64,000 nucleotides of DNA from Odontocerum albicorne (Eukaryota > Arthropoda > Insecta > Trichoptera > Odontoceridae). Location: positions 31,151,723 to 31,215,722 of the forward strand of contig OX463842.1 of assembly GCA_949825065.1 (NCBI GenBank), written 5' to 3'. Below the pieces are notes generated by a model. It was not told the origin of the DNA and did not search any database. It was given only the letters and a program-made list of their open reading frames with translations. Shown here in pieces: positions 1 to 10,364 of this stretch; within the stretch, counting starts at the first letter, position 1, and every line of letters starts with the position of its first letter. A program made the translations under genes and the position numbers.

Positions 1-561
1 AACTTCAGACTTCCCTATCTTGACACACATTCTTTGCCCCTTTTATGTCCGCACACCTTCTCATACAATTCCTATGATTTCTATAATAATACAATTCATT
101 AATACACAATAAGAATATAATTATTTTTCTTTTTAATAAATATAACACTCATTACTCGTGCTTTTTTTAATATCGTTGTAAAGTACATTTTACATCGTTA
201 TTTTATTTACATGTGAAAGATTTCAAAACAAGAACAGCTCATTCAAACTGCAACCAAATGTATATTTACAGTTTTAAGCAATTATCATGTTTAATCCCTA
301 CGTGCACGAGCTTCCACAAATTTGTATCATTATTTTTTTAAGGAATCTTGAGTATTCGTTTGTTTAATCTACATCTTAAAACTTAGACATCGTTAACTTA
401 TGTATATTTAAAATTGTATTCAGTTTGAGACCGAAAAAAATATTGAAAGAATTCTTAAATTGATCGCAGAACCTTGTGATTGAATAAAGACTTTGAAATA
501 TGTGTACATGTTTAACTTTTCTGCATTAAGTTAAAGCCCATTTTCGTGGTTTTTTTTAATA
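1..561. other. AT-rich intergenic DNA, nothing recognised
   Basis: No reading frame of note, no terminal repeats and no RNA-like sequence were seen here. The stretch ends where a tRNA-like SINE head begins. Confidence 0.6.
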
Positions 562-640
562 AATTGTGCTCCAGCAGTAAACGAACCCACAACCTCCGTA
601 CTGGAAGACCGGTGTCTTATCAACGAAACCACGAAGATCT
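562..640 (-). repeat. tRNA-derived SINE head (family A), fragment
   Basis: Read on the minus strand this resembles the 5' half of a tRNA. It has a box A-like stretch (GTGGTTTCGTTGATAAGAC), a variable middle, then a box B-like GGTTGTGGGTTCG. The same head recurs at 11.5, 17.7, 24.6, 33.2, 37.9 and 40.8 kb. The specific 3' tail seen in the full copies is missing, so this is a truncated copy. It is not a functional tRNA because no paired acceptor stem is visible. Confidence 0.6.
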
Positions 641-816
641 TAACTTCAATAAATTATTTTGCTATCATAGATATTACAAATACATACTTCGTTTGCAATG
701 CTAGCAGATGGTGTTAGCACCATATTTGTAAAGAAATATGGAATCATAACAACTGTTCGATTCAATAATACTCGTATCGAGTACCCAGTACCATTTACGA
801 TCGCACATAATTTTTT

Positions 817-1222
817 ATGAGATGCAAGAGATACAGCATGCTACAATAAATCTTATAACGAATGTAAGGTTTTTATGAGATACAAGAGATACAGCATGCT
901 ACAATAAATTTTATAACGAATGTAAGGTTTTTATGAGATACAAGAGATACAGCATGCTTCAATAAATCTTATAACGAATGTAAGATTTTTATGAGATGCA
1001 AGAGATACAGCATGCTACAATTAATCTTGTAACGAATGTAAGGTTTTTATGAGATGCAAGAGATACAGCATGCTACAATAAATCTTATAACGAATGTAAG
1101 GTTTTTATGAGATACGAGAGATACAGCATGCTACAATGAATTTTATAACGAATGTAAGGTTTTTATGAGATACAAGAGAAACAGCATGCTACAATAAATC
1201 TTATAATGAATGTAAGGTTTTG
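817..1222. repeat. 58-bp tandem repeat, 7 units
   Basis: Seven head-to-tail units start at 817, 875, 933, 991, 1049, 1107 and 1165, an exact 58-bp period. Each unit carries ATGAGAT, then AGAGATACAGCATGCTACAA, then ATAACGAATGTAAGG. Units differ by only a few substitutions (for example GATGC/GATAC, AAATC/AAATT), with no indels. This is a short satellite array; there are no variable spacers, so it is not a CRISPR-like array. Confidence 0.97.
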
Positions 1223-2120
1223 AAAGGTGATTCTCAATTTTCTTCTAAATATTTTTTTAAATAATATGACAATTTAGCACATGTATGTTAACATACGAGT
1301 ATATAATGCAATGTATAACATTGGGGCGATGATTTTTTATTGAACCCATCTCCTTTTAGTTAGTTATGGATAACACCAATATAATCTGTTGCATATAATT
1401 TTGAGTTATCGGGGAACTAGTATTTAGTGCTTTTCTCGGTGATTCAGCATCTGTATGAACGTATAATTTTGCAGATGGATAAGATTGTCTAAAACACTTT
1501 TGTTTAATGTACCTTAAAATCATTTGCGTAATCGTGAAACAAAATTGTTTTCGGTGCCGTATTCATAGACAGAGTTGTTTAAAACATTATTACTTGCATA
1601 CGGAATGACTTTATTAAATAAATTTTCCATTATTGATATCTTCCATATTTATTTATTTATTTTATTTACGACACAACAGTGTCTTTTACAAACAAATTCA
1701 CATATGACAAGTTAATACAAATACTTAATGTTAAAGTAACACGTAGATACAAAAAAAAGTAATAACAAAGTCATTGTTTAAAATTATTTAATATTTATAA
1801 GTACATTTAAATTCAACATATGTGTGTACATTACCAAATTCAACATATGTGTGTACATTACCAAATTTAGCCAAGTAGACTTACGTAACTGTAGATCACT
1901 TATTTTGTAGTGGTATGAATTTAAATATGTTATTTTTCTTAAAGGATAATTTTAATAATAAATTCGATAATTCGATAAAAACTGAACCATATAATAGAAA
2001 ATCATTAGTATTATTGTCCCTGTTATTTTAAGACTTTTATCTATTTTTTTGTACTTTGCCTTTTTATCTGATATGTAATTAGTTTGAACCTGTATAAAAA
2101 ATAAGATTAAATATACATTA
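1223..2120. other. intergenic, with a 27-bp duplication at 1809-1863
   Basis: The only structure seen is a direct duplication of a 27-bp unit (AATTCAACATATGTGTGTAC plus seven bases) at about 1809 and 1836. There is no coding signal. Confidence 0.6.
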
Positions 2121-2240
2121 TTTATAGTTAAGGCATTAAAATTGTGGAGGTTTAAATACATTGTAATTTGTTTTATTATACACTGTTTATTCTACTTTTT
2201 GTTAGTGGAATAAACAGTGTTTGATATAAACAAATTACAA
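2121..2240. mobile_element. fold-back hairpin element, short copy
   Basis: The left arm starts TTTATAGTTAAGGCATTAA and runs through GTAATTTGTTTTAT to CACTGTTTATTCTAC. After a few bases the complement returns (GTGGAATAAACAGTG, then CAAATTACAA). This is the shortest of four related palindromic copies (also 11713-11890, 17219-17457 and 43592-43829); it lacks the central part with CCTGATGATGAGG. The right arm ends before the outer segment, so the copy is asymmetric. No transposase is associated with it. Confidence 0.8.
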
Positions 2241-3720
2241 ATATTAAATATATTTCTCCGCCGAATAACAATAAGAAATTAATTAAGAAGATAAGAATTT
2301 AAAAAAATGTTTCTAAAAACTACATTTGCCACTTCATTAAATTTAAAATTAGTTTATACGATAGAAAATTCTTCAAATAGATATATTGAGAAGCATTTTT
2401 GTTCCATTTAAGCCATCATCACTCTTCTTTAACCCCACGCTTGGTACGAGTAGATATAATATAGACATCGTCTTAAGATCAAAATTTGCTTTTAGTATTT
2501 GTTGTACCAAATAAACTAAGCCTTGTTATTTTTTTAAATATATCTGGCCCTAAAAATAATGTTTAGAAATTACTCAAATAGTAAATCTTACTAAATAAAA
2601 TGATCCTACACATCTAGTAAAAATATATGTACACGAGTCTATTTCTATTTCTTTACTTAATAATCATGTGAGATCGATTTTAAATTGCTTTGATCGACTT
2701 TGAAAAGTGAAAAAAAAAAATTTTATTTCCCTTTTAAAAGTTGATCTCAATCTCAATTTCTACTTTTGCTTAGCGCATGTCCATGCTCAAAAAGAAACTG
2801 AATATTTTCGGCGATGGGGCAGTTAATTATATTATACGATAGTGATAATACATGAATTTTGCGCATATTTCTCACTCAACCAGTTGCCGACTTTTCTTAG
2901 CAACTTTATAAAAAAATAACGCATTTTTCTCAAATGAAACAATGCAATTGAAGGTTTCTGATAGCCGATCTTTGAAGATTTAAAATTTAAGAATAAAGCC
3001 CATCTGGTGAACGTTGTTAACTACGATTGGTAAAAAAAGCCACGAAAAACGATATATCAAACGATTCTACTGCTAATGAATCTTTTCTACAAAAGTATTA
3101 GACAATAAATTATTTTATAAGTTCGTTTTTCTGTAGATCCCTAATAAATTCACAAGAGAATTAAAGTACCCTAAACAAAGGATAAATATGTATGTTTCGA
3201 GTGAGAGCCGGTCATTTGAGATACATCATAAATACAAAGGACGAGTTATTATGTTTTCTTTTAGCGCTTGTTTGGTTGACATTATTTATTCACCAAGGCT
3301 TTAGTCCATTTACTTCATTTTACCTTTTTTTTGTCCTTTCGTAATCGTACACCGTGATTTATTTGCCTTAAACATCCATTATATGTTTGTCTTATCTCAG
3401 CAGATACAATTTCAACATAATTTGAACATAAAATTGAAAGAGTATTTTACGTTAATGTAGTTTTATATGTCAACAATGTGATACATTTTGATATCGAACG
3501 CAGTTTAATTTTGCGTATGAAGAAAAAGTAAAAATATTAACATTTCACAAAGATTTGTGTACAATATGTTTTCCTTTCTTAAGGCGCATTTTACAGTACA
3601 TGTTGTCAGTAGAGGGTTAAGAATGTAACCTATTTTTTCTGAGATTTGCAACTTCTTATAATGCCACATTACGCTCCTTCACATAAGTCCCATACTACAC
3701 TATACATGTATCTTTTTCGT
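2241..3720. other. AT-rich intergenic DNA, nothing recognised
   Basis: Only short reading frames with AT-driven amino acid content are present. No repeat shared with other parts of the window was noticed. Confidence 0.5.
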
Positions 3721-4008
3721 TTAGCCTTGCCCTGACGTTAGCGATAACCGCAGCAAAAGCCTTTCAATTTTGAACCAGATGAAACAGCCTTGCACTCCAA
3801 TGTAATTCGATATTGCGAATATAAATGATTTGTCTTCTTCCAACAACTGATTGATTTTCTCTTTAATGACGAAATGTTGAAGATCACACTTCTCATCATG
3901 AAATACATGCCCAATTCTGGATATGATACTACGAAAACTTAAATAGCTGTGAGAAATTGCTTTGAAGTCTTGATTTACTACTTTAAGATTATTGAATTCC
4001 CTAGTCAT
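3721..4008 (-). CDS. orphan open reading frame, 95 codons, function unknown
   Basis: This frame starts at a true ATG and runs 95 codons to a stop. The predicted peptide is less biased than random frames in this AT-rich DNA: it mixes charged and aromatic residues and contains a helical-looking KEKINQLLEEDKSFIF stretch around residues 49-64. I recognise no family, and I see no signal peptide or membrane segment. No TATA box or poly(A) signal stands out. It may be an exon or a relic of a mobile element, or may exist by chance. Homology or transcript evidence would be needed to call it a gene. Confidence 0.25.
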   Translation of the reverse strand: MTREFNNLKVVNQDFKAISHSYLSFRSIISRIGHVFHDEKCDLQHFVIKEKINQLLEEDKSFIFAISNYIGVQGCFIWFKIERLLLRLSLTSGQG

Positions 4009-4654
4009 GCAATATTTGTATTAAGAGAGGTTTTAAATTGCACAATATATGTAAATATATATTATGAGGTCCAGTTTCTTTCAATATTTCTAATTGGTTT
4101 GTTGCTTTTATGCCATATACCTCGTGCTAAGCTTTTAATCGATTATTACAATTAAATTACAAATACCAAAACAACTTCCTTGTAAATCGTTTCGTGATCT
4201 TGTAAATTGGTCTAATTTCGTTGCTTTGATAATCACGTATTTATTTATTTTAAGAATATTATTAATAAATTCTCTTAATACGCATAAACTACTATATATA
4301 GATAAATGTATGATTAAGATATCATACTCGTATGTCAGCTTTTTTAATTAACTTCTTCGTTATTCTTGTTTGTAACATTCCTTCCATATGAGGTAAATTT
4401 AGGTTTATATATATCCTAATTCCGACCATTACGTTATCTCTTAAGTCAGCTTTCAAACTTTTTCGTTTCACAGCCCCCTTATTGTATGAAAAAGTTCTAC
4501 ATAATTAGTGATAAGGTTGAGCCTGTCGTTCACCACACTGATTCTCTAATCTTGGAAGAAAACTAGACAAAGCAACGGTTATTTCCTGTTTCACGTTAAG
4601 TTTAGAGCGATATTTGGCTTTTATTACAGCTACCGCTGAAATCCCAGCTACCTA
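4009..4654. other. intergenic, nothing recognised
   Basis: AT-rich sequence without a supported feature. One TACTCGTA motif lies near 4325. Confidence 0.5.
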
Positions 4655-4869
4655 TAGTTCGGAAATTCTAGGATGACACCTGTGACAGCTCACAAATTTG
4701 CCCCAATACAACCTTGTAACGATGTTCAGTAATTTTAATTATTTTATCAACTTTATTATAAGCCTCAATTCTAATAAATAGCAAGTTATTTAGGTCAATA
4801 CATTACATAAGGTTGTATTGGGGTAAATTTGTGAGCTGTCACAGGACTCACCCTAGAATTTCCGAACTA
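4655..4869. mobile_element. TA-flanked MITE with about 65-bp terminal inverted repeats
   Basis: The arms start TAGTTCGGAAATTCTAGG and end CCTAGAATTTCCGAACTA; the inverted repeat extends inward about 65 bp with only a few mismatches, to the CCAATACAACCTT segment. A TA dinucleotide flanks each end (4653-4654 and 4870-4871), as expected for Tc1/mariner-mobilised MITEs. The 215-bp element has no coding capacity. Its centre (about 4768-4806) carries TTCTAATAAATAGCAAGTTA, which also occurs inside both Helitron copies. Confidence 0.85.
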
Positions 4870-6199
4870 TAGAAGTAATGCATCACAAATGGAATCAGTA
4901 TTACGATAACTATAAGACTCAGCGAAGAAAGTTCATTCTTTACTCAACAAGTTCTATATCGACACATCATGTTTTTAATGCACTTTGGTATACTCGTACA
5001 TGGGTTGCCTAGAATTGCAATATATATTTTTTTAATATTCCATAGTGCCCCAGAGAATTAAAATTAAATATTGCGCCCCAGGGCGCCGCGACGCATACTT
5101 TGTAAACAACTGTCATCAGCTGTATACACTCAATGATATATTCCATGAATCGTGTTATTTATTTCACGGCCTCATAAATTTTCATAATTCATCTACTTTT
5201 ATAATAGTTTCCATCATTTTTCTTTGACAAAATACACCTTTTATCATTTTGATAAAAATTTTAAGGCCATCAAACAAAACAGATTGAAAACATTATTTTT
5301 TTAATTTATAAAATGTCATGGAATGAAAAAAAACGTGGAATTACCAATACAGTGTTTCCGTACAAAACTCATTTCACAGATGAAGCAGAGTCAATTTCTC
5401 ATTATCCATAAAATCATTATTTTTTCATTGAAATAAAAACATCCCATTAGGTTTCTCTATTGTCAATTGCTAAGTTGAATATTTTGTTATTATTTACGAA
5501 TGAATATTTTTGTTATTTTGGCATAGCGATATGTCACTAATGTTGACTTTTTTTGAAATTCGAAAAAAGTGAGATCGCGTATAAAAGTGCCTCGCCGATC
5601 AATTATTTTTTGGAGACTAAATGAAACATAATATTTGATAGGTTTAATATATATATATACTCGTACTTCGAGGTAAGAAACCAACCGGGTGATAGTATTT
5701 TTGACAGCTTTTCAATTTCATTGGTTGATTCCACACAAAAATACGAAATTAATAGAAATTCTAAAAAAAGGTCAACTTGTAATTTTTTTTCATATTTTGC
5801 TAGTATTGTTTATTCATGCAGGCTTTAAAATATTACATAAAAAGGCTCAAGGCTTATCTGTTTAACTAGATATTACTCTAGCTTGAATTTAGAATACTAG
5901 TTTCCCATAGACAAACTTTCATCTGATTTCAAGTTAACTTCGATAAGGAAAGTTCCACAGATAGTGAACTACTTATAAACACGAATCCTCAGAATCAGGA
6001 ACTGCAGACTTTAATTCCTGTTATTTGATTTCCGGAGCCGAGTGCAAAATAAATTAGCGGGGCTGAATGTAAATTTAAGCTACAGTTCGCAAAGTAATTT
6101 AAATTATTTCGAATATTTCCAAGTTATGCTGAATAAGATTAATAAGGCTTATTGAGATCCACTTACATGGTATATGGGAATAGGTGTTTTATTAATATA
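4870..6199. other. intergenic, nothing recognised
   Basis: Scattered short frames only. Short TA-rich tracts and two TACTCGTA motifs (near 4989 and 5660) are present. Confidence 0.5.
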
Positions 6200-6514
6200 C
6201 TAGCTGTACCCGGCCACGCGTTGCTGTGGCTCAGTCTGGTTAAATGGAAAATAAAGAAAAGAGAAAGCACACGTTTCTAATATGTTTAATTTCACAATGC
6301 TTGTGGGTATACAATATTTTTTATGTCTTTCAGCCACTCTCAGTCTGTCGCGTTCATCGCCGTGCTCGCAAATGATCGCGTCACTCCAACAGGTCAATTC
6401 ACGATATGATTTGAATTCAAATGAAAGATCGATTGCACTGAAAAAGAAGAAAGAAAGTTGTAACAAAAACATATAAAATTGCGAAACATTAAAAAAGGAG
6501 CTGAACAATATTGT

Positions 6515-6770
6515 TAATATCGTAGATGTCTTTGTTCTTGGCGGCAAGAATAGCTCGTTCACTCAGCCAATCGTGATTCTTATAATTGATTTGAATATTG
6601 GGCAATACTTTTTCAACCAATTTTTCTTTTGACATCACTAAATTGCAGAAGTTATGAGACAATGAAATTCGTCCTTAGGTCATATCAACCGGCACCTTTC
6701 CGTTCCCAATTTCCAGCAATTGATGTGAAAATATCTCAGCTGATCGATCGTTTTGCAGCTGGACACGCAT
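6515..6770 (-). pseudogene. Helitron Pif1-type helicase fragment A, copy 1
   Basis: On the minus strand from 6770 the frame reads MRVQLQND, then LLEIGNGKVPVDM, a stop, a region with CNLVMSKE, then [18 protein letters not shown]. These are hallmark stretches of the C-terminal helicase part of Helitron RepHel proteins, including the conserved SERAILA block. The fragment lacks the Walker A motif and the Rep nuclease domain, and an in-frame TAA follows VDMT. It cannot encode a working helicase. It is the downstream one of two repeats of this segment in the element. Confidence 0.85.
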
Positions 6771-7049
6771 ATTTGTAGTTAATTTCAACGTCTTTACGTG
6801 TCGCCACAAAGTAAAGTATTTCAGGCAAAATATAAAATTGCGAAACATAAAAGTAACTAATTAAATGTTAAGGGAAGACAGAGAGATAATTGTAACTAAT
6901 TAAATGTTTAGAGAAGACAAATAGATAATTGGAACTAATTAAAAAAAACTCCATTTCTACATACGATTTGATAGATTTTGAAATATAAACATAGAGATAA
7001 AATTAAATTCCATATAAAAAAGATACTTTTGATATTCATACTGACCTCT

Positions 7050-7190
7050 TTCAGCCACTATCAGCCTGTCGCGTACATTCGGTTCAGAACGAACCAGTTC
7101 TGAAGCTGCAGAACGCGATCCCCGTGCATCCTCAAGTCTGACTACACGTCGTTCTGCTGCTTCCTCGACATTTTGATGAACTAAAGCAGA
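7050..7190 (-). pseudogene. arginine/glutamate-rich Helitron N-terminal-like fragment, copy 1
   Basis: The minus strand reads EEAAERRVVRLEDARG, later VRDRLIVAER. Such repeated Arg/Glu-rich stretches precede the Rep domain in many insect Helitron proteins. A related short piece (ERDRLRVAERH) lies nearer the 3' end, at about 6320-6365. No intact start or continuous frame joins these pieces to the helicase fragments. Confidence 0.5.
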
Positions 7191-7267
7191 TCGATTGCAC
7201 TGAAAAAAAAGAAAGAAAGTTATAGCAAAAACATATAAAATTGTGAAACATTAAAAAAGGAACAGAA

Positions 7268-7532
7268 TGATATTTTTAAGTTCGTAGACGTCTTTGTTCT
7301 TGGTGGCAAGAATAGCTCGTTCACTCAGCCAATCGTGATTCTTATAATTGACTTGAATATAGGGAAATACTTTTTCAACCAATTCTTCTTTTGACGTCAC
7401 TAAATTGCACAAGTTATAAGAAAATTAAATTCGTCCTTAGGTCATATCAACCTGCACCTTTCCGTTCCCAATTTCCAGCAATTGATGTGAGAATATCTCA
7501 GCTGATCGATCGTTTTGCAGCTGGACACGCAT
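7268..7532 (-). pseudogene. Helitron Pif1-type helicase fragment B, copy 1
   Basis: This is a second, diverged copy of the same helicase segment found at 6515-6770, again running from MRVQLQND-like sequence to [14 protein letters not shown] on the minus strand. Two copies of the segment in one element show an internal duplication, or a chimera of two elements. The equivalent segment of copy 2 (26415-26535) has lost its downstream half. The frame is broken. Confidence 0.8.
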
Positions 7533-8127
7533 TTGTCAAATATTTGTCAAATAGGAGTATTGTTAAGGAAATATTTGTCAAATAGGAGGATTATTAAGGA
7601 AATACAGAGATAATTGGAACTAATTAAATGTTAAGCAAAGAGAGAGATTATTGGAATTAATTAAATGTTAAGGAAATACATTGCAAACTACGCACAAATT
7701 TAATTTGCATGTGACATGTTTGGACGCGTCATTAATGAACAATAAATATCGATTCTAATAAATAGCAAGTTATTCAGGTAAATGCATTACAAAAATCTAA
7801 CAATAATGACAAATTAATACATTTTGTTACAAATTATAAAAAATTTGGCACTTCGTTTAAATTAAATATGACGTTTGTCAAAAATGTACATACCAACATC
7901 ACGCTGTTTCTCTGAAGCAAATGATCGCGTCACTCCAAGAGGTCAATTCACGATATGATTTGAATTCAAACGAAAATCAATCCACACAATTTAATTTCAC
8001 CGCTAATTGAACAGAAAAATAAAAAAATAAGTTTAATAAACTAAGTGAAACAGGTATTCTTTACATTTTACATGTCAACGACGCGCATTATGAAATGAAA
8101 ATGGCGTATAAATTATTTAGTACAGCG

Positions 8128-8140
8128 CAGATGGCGCTAT
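8128..8140 (+). promoter_or_regulatory. CTCF-like motif CAGATGGCGCTAT inside Helitron copy 1
   Basis: The 13-mer resembles the core recognised by insect CTCF (AGRTGGCGCTA-like). The identical 13-mer occurs at the equivalent position of Helitron copy 2 (27133-27145). Binding is only inferred from the motif. Confidence 0.3.
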
Positions 8141-8654
8141 TTTTCAATAAACGTATTTGAAAATTTAATATTTATTATTTAAATATTTAATATTTATTAT
8201 TAAATATTTAATTATTTAATATTTAATATTCAAAATCAAAATGGACTGTCAAAATTTCAAAGCACTCCGTGGATTAATTTCGGAGATTTTTAATTTACGA
8301 ACATTTACATATTTATTTTTATTGATATTTAATATTTATTATTTAATATTTAAAATTTTACTATTTAATATTAATTCCGAAACGTCGAAAATGCAATGTG
8401 ACATAACTAATAAGTTTAGTTTGCCTGTGTCGCTGCAGGAGACGCAAACGTTATTTTTTCTGATTTATAAACTTTTTTATATTCAACTGTATATAAATAA
8501 ATAAAATATATAAACATTCTCGTATTCAAATGCAACCTTTTGTCAAAATTTCTAAGCAATCGGTGAAGAACTTTCGGAGATTAGAGATTTTCAATTTACG
8601 AACATTTACATTTTTATTTTACACATCATAATATATCTTACGTTTCGTCAGGAA

Positions 8655-9420
8655 GACACGTTTACCATAATAGGTCATCGTGCAGGTCTATAGCCCGGGA
8701 TTTCAGGTTTTCATGTCAGGCCGAGATGGCAAACCTCCCAACTGTACCACTAGTGTAAAATTATTGGCCTCTATCGTTCTTGAAAGGCTATGGATACTTT
8801 AAGTAGTGATTAATAATCGATTATTATTGAAGGAAAGTTTGAAACTGGCGGCATCCTTTCTGATGACTGTAGATCAAGTCTCGATCCACGGGTATGGCCA
8901 TAACAGCAACACCACACCGAGTCTTGGTTTGGGAGCACTTTATACTTCGCCCCCTTTCGCTTGAAAAGTATTCGACGCAAACAACGCGTGTAGAGGACAT
9001 TAACTCGTATCATCTTCTCTTGGTATGTATATATATAATATATATGTTGGCCAGGTTTCAATACTATAGAGGAGAATGTTTAGCTTGATACACCTGAATT
9101 TTGATTATTGTGCTATACCATACTTTATCGGTGTATAGTGTACGATGGGCGTCCAATTCACCGAGTTTCTTGTGGGCGATAAAACAACATAGTTCTTGAT
9201 CAACTAACGGGCGGCATCTTCAATGCGTATCCCAACCATCTCCAGCACCATAACTGTATTGTGTTGGTTATAGGCTACTGTTGCGAGCTCAGATGGATTG
9301 TCTCATTCGTTACGTCATCGTTCCATGTGACACCTATCATCCTACTAAGGCATCTGTTTTCAAAACTAAGAAGTCTTCCCTCTCGTACGTTGGTAATATG
9401 CCAAGATTTAGAGCGTGCGT
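8655..9420 (-). pseudogene. LINE (non-LTR retrotransposon) ORF2 C-terminal remnants
   Basis: Read on the minus strand from about 9420, the frame gives SWHITNVREGRLLSFENRCL, then SRMIGVTWNDDVTNE, a stop, and CWRWLGYALKMPP. This order (Leu/Phe-rich helix, RCL..M, W.D.V.NE, RWLG....MP) is the usual C-terminal region after the reverse transcriptase in several LINE clades. A further frame nearer 8960-9030 gives VNVLYTRCLRRILF, which has the same flavour and may be a second fragment. Stops and frame breaks show decay. The reverse transcriptase and endonuclease are absent, and the clade is not resolved. Confidence 0.65.
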
Positions 9421-9680
9421 AACTATCAATATACAAGTGACAAAATAAAGAATGCCGCGTATTTTTCTCAAAATAAAAATACATGACAATTTTACTGCTC
9501 AAAAATTTGATATCTGAGGATATAAATATCGGCATGCTTTTGTGAAACTCGTTATTCTTAGATAGTTTCAAGGATCGAATCGAAAATATTAATTTTAATT
9601 CATTTTTATAATGGCACAGCCCTTCAACGAAATCGTGAGATGGGAAATAAAATAAAGGTCGACGGTAAATAATAAATTCG

Positions 9681-9775
9681 TTGTATACAGTACATCTTAG
9701 CGGGAATATTGCCTCGTAGCAATCTCTTCCAATCAACTATATGTTAATGAGACCTAGAAGTTCAGTTGTATTTAT
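9681..9775 (-). repeat. SINE family A tail, fragment
   Basis: This matches the family A 3' tail on the minus strand: a GACCTCTTTAACAT-like start (here GTCTCATTAACAT), GGTTGG-type core, GAGATTGC, GGCAATATTCCCGC, then GTACTGTATAC. The tRNA-like head is missing. The tail matches those at 11.3, 17.5, 24.5, 34.7 and 38.0 kb. Confidence 0.6.
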
Positions 9776-9784
9776 CAATACTTA

Positions 9785-9880
9785 TTGATAGGTATGGTGC
9801 AAACATACATATCAAAATGTCATGTCCCTTTTGGGATAGGCAGTGAGGACAAATCGCCACGTCTGACTATCCACGAAACA
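9785..9880 (-). repeat. LINE 3' end fragment
   Basis: The minus strand reads CACTGCCTATCCCAAAAGGG, then ACATGACATTTTGATATGTA. This is the same 3' end seen at 16.5, 22.5, 36.9, 42.3, 47.9, 49.5, 51.2 and 51.7 kb (TGCCTACCC..CAGGGAA..GG.ATGATGGTATGTATGT type). Confidence 0.55.
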
Positions 9881-10058
9881 TACATTGCCTCATCCATATC
9901 CATACGTAACGTCATATATCTCATCAACATTATCGTTGCCACTACGCCTTGTCTCTTTTGGAGTAGTGTGTCATGCATTTTTCAGTATCTAGAAACTACT
10001 TCTTTATTTAATTAAGAATTACCCCTATTAAATTTAATATCCTCTCAATCAAATACAA

Positions 10059-10364
10059 TCACACATACCTACCACAAGCATAGTAACAAGACCAAAGTAT
10101 CCGCATTCCTCTATACTCGACCCCCTCCGCAACGTTCCCGGCCCAAAGCGCGTCTTGAAAATAAACACCTCGAGTGTTGTCAACAAAACTATTAAGTGGA
10201 TTATTTGCTGCTAGTGGACACCTCGAGCCAGCGCTGTCAGACCCCCCCTTCTCCACTTCGTCCGTCTTGCCGGCTGCTCCTGTCGCTCTCCCCACTCCTC
10301 TATCTCCTGGATGATCATATGTTTTGGCAGCCATCCTCAATATTTTACGGGTTATGATAAACAT
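10059..10364 (-). other. GC-richer segment with a 101-codon open frame, unassigned
   Basis: This stretch is clearly richer in G+C and CpG than its surroundings and keeps one frame open from an ATG at 10364. The predicted peptide is glycine, alanine and charge rich in its first half (GDRGVGRATGAAGK) and contains no motif I know. Runs such as GGGGGGT and the sharp compositional edge suggest a transferred or mobile piece, perhaps part of an LTR or an untranslated leader, more than a host exon. No TATA box, PBS or poly(A) signal was found to decide this. Confidence 0.3.

Larger units (their letters stand above)
6200..8622 (-). mobile_element. Helitron, copy 1 (non-autonomous, chimeric)
   Basis: The element reads on the minus strand. 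Its 3' end lies at 6200: a GCCAC/GTGGC hairpin with an 8-nt loop, nine bases, then CTAG followed by T, matching the Helitron 3' rule (hairpin then CTRR, inserted before T). The body is collinear with copy 2 at 25276-27608 over about 2.3 kb. The 5' end (right side) stops matching at about 8620, so the canonical 5' TC end is lost or mutated. Inside are two fragments of the Helitron Pif1-type helicase and arginine-rich fragments like those of the Helitron N-terminal region. No Rep domain is present, so it would need an enzyme supplied by another element. Confidence 0.85.

Noticed and set aside
817..1222. CRISPR-like array of regular repeats
   Set aside because: Units are contiguous 58-bp repeats with no variable spacers, and the DNA is eukaryotic; this is a satellite.
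6200..6562. 120-codon minus-strand frame as a gene
   Set aside because: It reads from the helicase relic through the Helitron 3' terminus; a fragment of a mobile element, not a host gene.
7391..7585. Plus-strand 64-codon frame in Helitron copy 1
   Set aside because: It lies antisense to the helicase fragment and is a shadow.
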